Of a stretch of 6,778 nucleotides of DNA, positions 1 through 5,346 are shown piece by piece. Numbering within the stretch: position 1 is the first letter of the stretch; each line of letters opens with the position of its first letter. The DNA comes from an archaeon (GTDB lineage Archaea; Altiarchaeota; Altiarchaeia; IMC4; QMZM01), in the NCBI GenBank assembly GCA_029933895.1, contig JAOZNG010000064.1:1-6778 (forward strand). Reading direction: 5' to 3'. The position numbers and the translations under genes were made by a program. The notes beneath the pieces are model-generated. The model was not told the DNA's origin. It saw nothing but the letters and a program-made list of their open reading frames with translations, and did not search any database.

Positions 1-783
1 GTATTCAAGGCCGCGGCCCATTCCCAGCTTTATGGTATATCCTATGCCCTGGGCATCCAGTAAACCAACAACATCCGACAACTCCTTAAGTGCTTTCTGC
101 GCCCCATCATGCCCCTCCACCATATCCCTCGCTTTATCCAGGACCCCGCTGCCTCCCTCAAGCCTCACCAGCTCAGGTATGGTCTCGTCACCGACTAAAT
201 CAACCAGCTTATCCATCTCACCAGTATCCAGGTAATAGATCACCTTATCCTGCGCGCTCTCACTTAAACCCATGTCAGTCATCAGGTTCCTTAACACCCC
301 GATATGCCCTATCTCCAGAGTGAACTCAAGACCTAAGGTCTCCATGGATTTACAGGCGAGATATATGACCTCAGAGTCGGCTTCACATCCACCAGAGCCT
401 AAAAGCTCCACACCCATCTGCCAGAACTCCCGGTATCTGCCCCTCTGCGGCCTCTCGTAGCGGAACATTGGACAACTATAGTAGACCTTAACCGGCTTCT
501 TCAGGTCCCGCAGGGAGTCAACGAACATCCGGCAGACTGAGGCAGTGGCCTCAGGTCTCAAACACATCTCTCTGCCGCCTTTATCCTTGAAGATATACAT
601 GTGCTCTCCAATCTCCTCCCCTGATTTAATCCTGAAAAGCTGGGAGTGTTCTATTGTTGGGAAAAGAATCTCCCGATAATTATATCTAACAAAGAGAGAC
701 TCCATCCTCTCCCTCACATGATTTCTTTCATGCATCTCCTTGGGCAGGAAATCCCTTGTACCCCTGGGTTTTGCAACATTCAT
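1..783 (-). CDS. hisS: Histidyl-tRNA synthetase, N-terminal 261 residues (partial, runs off left edge)
   Basis: Class II aminoacyl-tRNA synthetase that charges tRNA-His with histidine in the cytoplasm. Translating the minus strand from the ATG at 781-783 gives an uninterrupted frame of 261 codons to the window edge. It begins MNVAKPRGTRDFLP, the usual HisRS opening. Motif 1 is around residues 38-46 (EILFPTIEH). LRPEATA lies at 75-81 and the motif 2 segment MFRYERPQRGRYREFWQ at 106-122. The last visible residues, RGLEY (257-261), begin the HisRS-specific signature that carries the catalytic arginine (R257, like E. coli R259). The rest of the catalytic core and the anticodon-binding domain lie outside the window. 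An in-frame stop at 802-804 bounds the start, and no better start lies between. The gene is 73 nt downstream of the deacetylase stop and has its own TATA-like box, so it may be transcribed separately. Family identification is firm. Confidence 0.95.
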   Translation of the reverse strand, partial: MNVAKPRGTRDFLPKEMHERNHVRERMESLFVRYNYREILFPTIEHSQLFRIKSGEEIGEHMYIFKDKGGREMCLRPEATASVCRMFVDSLRDLKKPVKVYYSCPMFRYERPQRGRYREFWQMGVELLGSGGCEADSEVIYLACKSMETLGLEFTLEIGHIGVLRNLMTDMGLSESAQDKVIYYLDTGEMDKLVDLVGDETIPELVRLEGGSGVLDKARDMVEGHDGAQKALKELSDVVGLLDAQGIGYTIKLGMGRGLEY

Positions 784-810
784 CCTGTCAATAATTATGT
801 GTTAAACCAG

Positions 811-820
811 TATAATAAAC
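811..820 (-). promoter_or_regulatory. Probable TATA box for hisS
   Basis: On the minus strand this reads GTTTATTATA, an A/T-rich archaeal box A-like element centred about 32 nt upstream of the hisS ATG. This would place transcription start a few bases before the start codon, giving a leaderless or very short leader. The only purine-rich bases just before the ATG are GACAGG, a poor Shine-Dalgarno. No experimental support; inferred from position and composition. Confidence 0.45.
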
Positions 821-856
821 ATGGATTCAGGGATTGAAGAAGTGAATTAAGCTGGA

Positions 857-1897
857 TTAGAGGTTGTGGTAGCTGCTGAATTTCCCTCTTAAGGCATCCA
901 CCAGCTTCTTATTCTCTGGCATCAAGGCCCCATCTATCACATAACTGCTTGGCTCCCCCAGCAGGGACTTCAGGATCCCGAAAGTGGATTTACCGAGAGC
1001 ATGGAGGTTGTATCCACCCTCCAGCTCCACAAAAATCCTGCCCCCACATAAGCTGTCTGCAAGTTCTACAAGCATTCGTGTCATCTCTGAGTAGCCTTTC
1101 TCTGTTAAAGCTATCCGGCTTATGGGGTCTTTTTTGTGTGAATCCATCCCGGCGGATACAATAATCACCTGAGGCCTGTAGCTCCTGGCTAAGGGTTTGA
1201 CGAAGTTCTCTATGATGTACATGTAGTCCTGGTCCTGTGAGCCTATAGTTACTGGAATATTCACGGTATAGCCCTCGCCTTCTCCATCACCCACCTGCTC
1301 CATGAACCCTGTCCCCGGGTAGAGGGTGTGAGGGTCCTGGTGGATGGATATATTGAGGACTGAAGGATCCCTCCAGAAGATAGACATGGTACCGTCTGCT
1401 GCGTGCGCATCCCAGTCGAAAATCATAACCCGTCCCAGATTATATTTATGCTGCAGGAATCCAGCTGCTATAGCCACGTTGTTGAAGTAGCAGAATCCAG
1501 ATGCTTTATCGCGTCTGGCGTGGTGTCCTGGGGGTCTGATCATTGCGAAGGCGTTGTTGAAGGATTTATTTAATACAAGGTCTCCTGCCGTTATCACGCC
1601 GCCAGCAGCAAGCAGGGCAGTCTCGAAGGTGTGTTTGTTGACGTAGGTGTCTCCGTTGATGCGGCAGCCGCCAATCTCGCTGCAGTACCTTATCCTCTCA
1701 ATATGTTCCATGGAGTGAATCCCTGCAAGATCCTCTATTGATGCAGTCTTCGGCTCAACAACCCTTAACCTCTCCAGGATACCAGTTTCCAGGAGGTATC
1801 TAAAGGTCTCCGTCAACCTTTCAGGGCTTTCAGGGTGGGATGCTCCTGCATCATGCTTCACGTAATCTCTGCTGTATATCAGGGCCGTGTTCCTCAT
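857..1897 (-). CDS. Histone deacetylase family (class II-like / AcuC-AphA type) zinc amidohydrolase
   Basis: Zinc-dependent deacetylase-fold hydrolase of 346 residues. Relatives remove acetyl or other acyl groups from lysines, acetylpolyamines or related amides; the substrate here cannot be told. An HPESPERL segment (21-28) is typical of class II-like members. The catalytic histidine pair is H125-H126 in RPPGHHA. GFCYFNNVAIAA lies at 134-145. The zinc ligands are D163 and H165 in DWDAHAADGT, and D252 in SAGMDSHKKDP. The transition-state tyrosine is Y296 in LEGGYN. All core catalytic residues are therefore present, and length suits a single-domain enzyme. One oddity is that the usual His-His-Gly after the DxD is His-Ala-Ala here; the zinc-binding His is kept. 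The gene starts 9 nt after the polB stop, so the two are probably cotranscribed. No Shine-Dalgarno is evident. In a histone-bearing archaeon the enzyme could act on chromatin proteins, but this is speculation. Confidence 0.93.
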   Translation of the reverse strand: MRNTALIYSRDYVKHDAGASHPESPERLTETFRYLLETGILERLRVVEPKTASIEDLAGIHSMEHIERIRYCSEIGGCRINGDTYVNKHTFETALLAAGGVITAGDLVLNKSFNNAFAMIRPPGHHARRDKASGFCYFNNVAIAAGFLQHKYNLGRVMIFDWDAHAADGTMSIFWRDPSVLNISIHQDPHTLYPGTGFMEQVGDGEGEGYTVNIPVTIGSQDQDYMYIIENFVKPLARSYRPQVIIVSAGMDSHKKDPISRIALTEKGYSEMTRMLVELADSLCGGRIFVELEGGYNLHALGKSTFGILKSLLGEPSSYVIDGALMPENKKLVDALRGKFSSYHNL

Positions 1898-1906
1898 TTC
1901 TATGGG

Positions 1907-4219
1907 TTAAAAGGAATCCAGCGTCAACTGCTTCCCCAGACCCTTCATTTCATCCTCTGTGTAGTCAAAGGCCTCCAGGATTCGCATAACAGCGGGCAGC
2001 AGCTGGTTGTTGATGTAGTAGTCTGCGTCGTAGTCACCCTCCTCCACAAAATCAATAACCTTGGCTTTGTCGCTTATGCTGTCACCTTTCCTGGTTATTA
2101 CGTAGGTTACTATGTTACCCTGCTTGAAGTCTAAACCCTTCCTCAGGGCCTTCTTTGCGGCAATAATGTGGGGTCCTGGTTGCACGTAATCCCCCAGGCC
2201 CCGGGTTATCTGTGTGTTTATGGCCAGCTTCTTCAACGGTACATTCCCCTCCTTAATCTTCCCCACGACATCCTTCACGATATCAGCCGCCTTCTCGGGG
2301 TCTTTCTCCCTCAACAGGGCATTCAGGACCCTCTCCTGGGTTTCCTTGGCTATGTCCGCCCAATCCCTTCTCCGGGTCTCCAGTCCCTTAACCAAGAGCA
2401 TGCCGTGCTCGTCCATTAAGGCATATCTCTTCTTGGTGATGAAAATCCCTCTCGGATAGAAACCCTCGAACTCCAGCTCCATATCACCTGGAAGCTCGCT
2501 GTTTAACTTCTTAAGAAATGCCTCGGATTTCTCCATGATCTCTTCCCGAGAGTCCACGCCCTCCAGCTTAAGGTAGACGGAGTCTGTGTCTCCGTATATT
2601 ATGCTGAATCCACTCTCCCTGGCCTTCTCTATGGTCTCGTGGATGTATTGCCTGCCGAGCGCTGCTATGGCCTCAGCACACTCCCTAGAGTACCACCTCG
2701 CTCTTGGAAAACCAAAGTAGCCGTACATGGAGTTCGCCAACAGCTTCAAGGCCTGCTGTTTCACATCCAGAAGGCCTTTCCTGGCGGGGTCTTTTTCCTT
2801 CATTAGTTTCTTCTTCACCTTCACTCTTCTCTCAACCAAAGCCTTTAAGACGGTTGGTATAAAACCCTCCCTGTTCTTGCAGAAGTAGTGGCCTGTAGGT
2901 GACCTGTGTTTCTCACCTGAGCAACAGTCGCAGTCTATTGTGGAGCAGTCTATGTTATATGACGTTATTATGCTCGGGTAAAGCGAGCGAAAGTCAAACA
3001 ATATGATGTTGTCGTGTACCCCCTTCACAGGGTCAACAACGTAGGCTCCTGTATAGCTTTTATCCTTCCTCTCCTCGAATATCCTGTCCGAGGGCTTATT
3101 GGGTACCAGGATGTTTCTGTGATGGGCCTCCCTTATCAGCAGATGCTCCACCCTCTGCCCGGAGGCGGTTCTGGAGCACTCATATACCGGCAGTTTAACA
3201 ATCCTTGAAAGCTCGTACTGTAGCGGGAGGAGCGCTTCCGCTATTTTAAGAGTGGAATCTGCATCACTCATGGAGTACTCGAAAAACACCTTAAAGTCTT
3301 CTCCCTTCCCCGCATCCCATATCCTGTGCATTTCCCCTGCTTTAACGTCAATTTTTTCCTTGTCGAATAACTCAAAGTAAACATCTTCAAGCCTGTATCT
3401 TGGTAGATTAAAAAGCTGCCGGCATACAGGGAACATGTCCACATGCGGTCTTCCTCTTATCCTAGCCCCGAAATTCATGCCCCTTCTCTCCAGCTTAACA
3501 GCAGCTCCATTGAAGCCCAGAGACGGTGTGATCTTGTGGAAGGAGCACCTCTCCTTGAGGTAGGGGAAGTCGAAGTTATCGCCGTTGTATGTGACTATGA
3601 TGTTTATCTCTCTCTCCTCAACTGTTTCCATGAATTCCTTAATCAAGGCCTTCTCTGACTTAACCTCTCTTACATAGCCAAGCCCCAGATCACCGCCCTT
3701 GGTTGACCACACCCTCTTAAGTCCTTTGTTGTCTGAGTAGCTTATCATCAGGATAGGGTCCTTCTCTGGTCTAGGCTCTCCCTGGGGGTTGTAGACCTCC
3801 ATGTCAAAGGATGCGACCCTTAAATCAATTTCCTCGGCGTTTTCCATTGGAGTAATATCTGAATCGATCATATAGCGTTGGGTGAAGGGCAGATCCGTCT
3901 CCCGTACCTCCTCACACCCCTCTAGGTCTTTCACTTCCCTTCTTAGGGAGGGAACATCCCTGGGCTGCCTGACGGTAATCCTCAACACCTGTCTCTCTCT
4001 GCCGTGGTCTATCATCTCCCTGCTATCCACGGAAACAACGCCCTCCATGGACCTTATTTTCTCCTTCAATCCCTCAAGGTCTTCTTTGGCTGTGGCGTAG
4101 AAGTAGGGCTGGAAATCCATCACTTCCTCAACGTTCATGCCTTCCCTTAATTTATAGAATAACCTGATCACAGGCTTCTCGTCCCGTATGGTGTAGCTGG
4201 CATCCAACAGAGTCTTCAT
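1907..4219 (-). CDS. polB: Archaeal family B DNA polymerase with 3'-5' exonuclease
   Basis: Replicative or repair DNA polymerase, 770 residues (Pyrococcus Pol is 775). The N-terminal domain has residues matching the template-uracil pocket (Y9, P38, V96, P111-F112), so stalling at uracil is likely. Proofreading motifs are complete: Exo I D139/E141 (SFDMEVY), Exo II D217 (YNGDNFDFPYL) and Exo III Y315/D319 (YSMSDAD). Polymerase motif A has D409 (DFRSLYPSI), motif B K492 and Y499 (KLLANSMYGY), and motif C D544/D546 (YGDTDS). KKRY (596-599) and KGLETRRRDW (611-620) mark the palm and thumb. The C-terminus QLTLDSF (764-770) fits a PCNA-interacting PIP box. No intein interrupts the motifs. Cysteines 433 and 447 match a known Pyrococcus disulfide pair, while the second pair is reduced to C514; extra cysteines at 425, 430 and 432 are unusual. 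It heads a probable operon with the downstream deacetylase. Confidence 0.98.
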   Translation of the reverse strand: MKTLLDASYTIRDEKPVIRLFYKLREGMNVEEVMDFQPYFYATAKEDLEGLKEKIRSMEGVVSVDSREMIDHGRERQVLRITVRQPRDVPSLRREVKDLEGCEEVRETDLPFTQRYMIDSDITPMENAEEIDLRVASFDMEVYNPQGEPRPEKDPILMISYSDNKGLKRVWSTKGGDLGLGYVREVKSEKALIKEFMETVEEREINIIVTYNGDNFDFPYLKERCSFHKITPSLGFNGAAVKLERRGMNFGARIRGRPHVDMFPVCRQLFNLPRYRLEDVYFELFDKEKIDVKAGEMHRIWDAGKGEDFKVFFEYSMSDADSTLKIAEALLPLQYELSRIVKLPVYECSRTASGQRVEHLLIREAHHRNILVPNKPSDRIFEERKDKSYTGAYVVDPVKGVHDNIILFDFRSLYPSIITSYNIDCSTIDCDCCSGEKHRSPTGHYFCKNREGFIPTVLKALVERRVKVKKKLMKEKDPARKGLLDVKQQALKLLANSMYGYFGFPRARWYSRECAEAIAALGRQYIHETIEKARESGFSIIYGDTDSVYLKLEGVDSREEIMEKSEAFLKKLNSELPGDMELEFEGFYPRGIFITKKRYALMDEHGMLLVKGLETRRRDWADIAKETQERVLNALLREKDPEKAADIVKDVVGKIKEGNVPLKKLAINTQITRGLGDYVQPGPHIIAAKKALRKGLDFKQGNIVTYVITRKGDSISDKAKVIDFVEEGDYDADYYINNQLLPAVMRILEAFDYTEDEMKGLGKQLTLDSF

Positions 4220-4241
4220 AAATAAAGTATAGAGAGTGATG

Positions 4242-4250
4242 GAATAAATT
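4242..4250 (-). promoter_or_regulatory. Probable TATA box for polB (and downstream deacetylase)
   Basis: The minus strand reads AATTTATTC here, centred about 27 nt upstream of the polB ATG (4217-4219), the right distance for a leaderless transcript. No Shine-Dalgarno precedes the ATG (sequence CTTTATT). A second A/T-rich stretch (ATATATATTG, about 4262-4272) lies further upstream and is a less well placed alternative. Confidence 0.45.
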
Positions 4251-4280
4251 ACCCCGGATACACAATATATATCTTCTTTC

Positions 4281-4290
4281 TTTTAATACA
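4281..4290 (+). promoter_or_regulatory. Probable TATA box for the zinc-finger gene
   Basis: TTTTAATACA lies about 25 nt upstream of the ATG at 4310, preceded by a pyrimidine-rich stretch. Transcription would then begin at or just before the ATG. The only purine-rich GGAGGGGAG run (4312-4320) is inside the coding start, so it cannot serve this ATG, which favours a leaderless message. The 90-nt spacer 4220-4309 thus carries back-to-back promoters. Confidence 0.45.
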
Positions 4291-4309
4291 TTAATGTTCA
4301 CTAAAAAAA

Positions 4310-4579
4310 ATGGAGGGGAGATGTGATATCTGTGGTAAATACGGGAAACTCTATGAATGCGTATACTGCAGTAGACGGGTTTGTGAATACCATTATCACG
4401 CTGATAGCTCATTATGCTCTACCTGTTTCTCTCTGCCCTCACGTGACTCATGTGAGCTGTGCGGAAAAATAGATACCTTAAGGACCTGTGTAGTCTGCGG
4501 GAGGAGAGTATGTTCAGGGTGTTTCATCTCGGAAAAATATGTATGCAGGGAATGCGGTAAGCGGTTCTTTGTTAAGTGA
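4310..4579 (+). CDS. Small protein with two tandem eight-ligand zinc-finger units (B-box/RING-like spacing), function unknown
   Basis: I do not recognise this 89-residue protein as a named family. It is almost entirely two copies of one module. Copy 1 has ligands C5, C8, C17, C20, C25, H28, C36 and C39. Copy 2 has C48, C51, C60, C63, C68, C71, C79 and C82. Every ligand is shifted by exactly 43 residues, with the shared pattern C-x2-C-x8-C-x2-C-x4-C-x2-[H/C]-x7-C-x2-C. Non-ligand identities (GK at 9-10/52-53, L14/L57, V18/V61, RRVC at 22-25/65-68) confirm an internal duplication. Eight ligands per unit fit two zinc ions in a cross-brace or B-box type 1-like fold, so perhaps four zincs in all. 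Such modules usually mediate protein-protein or nucleic-acid contacts; there is no catalytic domain. The tail KRFFVK is basic. The gene is divergent from polB and convergent with trmI. The start follows eight A residues and a well-placed TATA box. Confidence 0.85.
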   Translation: MEGRCDICGKYGKLYECVYCSRRVCEYHYHADSSLCSTCFSLPSRDSCELCGKIDTLRTCVVCGRRVCSGCFISEKYVCRECGKRFFVK

Positions 4580-4582
4580 TCA
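4577..4582. other. Abutting convergent stop codons (TGATCA)
   Basis: The TGA of the zinc-finger gene (4577-4579, plus strand) is followed immediately by the complement of the trmI TGA (4580-4582, minus strand), forming the palindrome TGATCA. No intergenic base remains, so each transcript must terminate inside the other gene. The nearest T-run on the trmI strand is five Ts at 4533-4537, about 43 nt past the stop, a weak terminator candidate. Confidence 0.9.
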
Positions 4583-5302
4583 GTTCTTCTCAACCAGTCT
4601 GGCAAAGGTCAGGAAACCTGAATGACCAAGCATCCTGCTATGGGGCCTTACTGTTTCCATATCCCAGCCCCTGCTCAGGCACTCCAGGGTCTCGGACCGG
4701 AAACCCTTAAGGCGGTCGAATAGTCTCTTGCTTTGGTTGATGGATGGGGAATAAGAGACCAGGTACCCTCCCGGCTTAAGGCTTTCCTTCGCTTGCTCTA
4801 TAACCCTCCACGGCTCAGGTAAGTCCAGGGTGATTAAATCAACTCCCCTCTCATCTATACCATCATAGACGTCACCCTGTTTTAACTCGATATTCCCTAT
4901 ACCAGCCTTCTTGAAGTTTTTCCTGGCTATCTCAGCAAAGTCCTCCCTGATTTCGTAGGTGACCAGCTTCTCGGGGTAAACCAGGTTAGAGAGGTACATG
5001 GCCATAATCCCGGAGCCTGTGCCCGCATCCACCACCCTGCTACCTGATGAGATACATGTATGGGCTGTAATCAAGCCTAGGTCCTTGAGTGTCACGCTCT
5101 GGGGACCCTTCCTGGCCTTCCTTATGTAGTCCAGTCTCCCCGGCTCCAGAACAAAGAATCCTCTTCCTGTGTGTGATTCAATAACCTCTCCCGGGTTTTT
5201 CCCCCTCAACTCTTCAGCGTTTATGACGCCGTATTTAGAGTGGAAGTCTTTTTCTCCATTAATCAGGTAACTGTTTCCTTTCTCGTCCAACAGCAGATAC
5301 AT
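4580..5302 (-). CDS. trmI: tRNA (adenine-N1)-methyltransferase TrmI (m1A57/m1A58)
   Basis: SAM-dependent enzyme of 240 residues that methylates N1 of adenine in the tRNA T-loop. Studied archaeal TrmI proteins act at positions 57 and 58, the former being the precursor of m1I57. An N-terminal beta-rich segment (about 1-70) precedes a Rossmann methyltransferase domain. Motif I is VDAGTGSG (91-98). E117 in TYEIRED binds the SAM ribose in homologues, and D144 sits in GDVYDG. The catalytic/adenine-binding motif is DLPEPW (160-165). The C-terminal signature RPHSRMLGHSGFLTFAR (219-235) is typical of TrmI/Trm61. Length is close to the Pyrococcus enzyme (about 250). The ATG at 5300-5302 has a TATA-like element about 26 nt upstream and no clear Shine-Dalgarno. 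Its stop codon directly abuts the stop of the convergent zinc-finger gene, and it is divergent from the RtcB-like gene. Family assignment is firm; the precise target position is inferred from archaeal homologues. Confidence 0.93.
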   Translation of the reverse strand: MYLLLDEKGNSYLINGEKDFHSKYGVINAEELRGKNPGEVIESHTGRGFFVLEPGRLDYIRKARKGPQSVTLKDLGLITAHTCISSGSRVVDAGTGSGIMAMYLSNLVYPEKLVTYEIREDFAEIARKNFKKAGIGNIELKQGDVYDGIDERGVDLITLDLPEPWRVIEQAKESLKPGGYLVSYSPSINQSKRLFDRLKGFRSETLECLSRGWDMETVRPHSRMLGHSGFLTFARLVEKN

Positions 5303-5304
5303 TC

Positions 5305-5314
5305 TATTTAAATA
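5305..5314 (+). promoter_or_regulatory. Palindromic TATA-like element, probable promoter of the RtcB-like gene
   Basis: TATTTAAATA is a perfect 10-base palindrome centred about 37 nt upstream of the ATG at 5347, which would give a leader of roughly 10-12 nt. It sits only a few bases upstream of the trmI ATG on the other strand, too close to be that gene's TATA box. Because the trmI promoter also lies in this 44-nt spacer, transcription of the two genes could be mutually exclusive or jointly controlled. Confidence 0.4.
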
Positions 5315-5321
5315 ATAGATG

Positions 5322-5332
5322 CAATAATAATA
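5322..5332 (-). promoter_or_regulatory. Probable TATA box for trmI
   Basis: The minus strand reads ATATTATTATT-like sequence centred about 26 nt upstream of the trmI ATG, matching the spacing seen for polB and the zinc-finger gene. It lies within the 44-nt divergent spacer shared with the RtcB-like gene, so the two promoters must overlap. Confidence 0.4.
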
Positions 5333-5346
5333 TCCTGAAAAATAAA

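Noticed and set aside
32..460. Several plus-strand open frames in the first 460 bases
   Set aside because: They lie antisense to a clear hisS reading frame and have low-complexity Ser/Pro-rich products.
1835..2459. Plus-strand open frames antisense to polB and the deacetylase
   Set aside because: Fully inside well-conserved minus-strand genes; no recognisable protein motifs.
4294..4326. Short upstream ORF starting at ATG 4294 before the zinc-finger gene
   Set aside because: Only about ten codons, out of frame, and it lies between the TATA box and the expected transcription start, so it is probably not transcribed.
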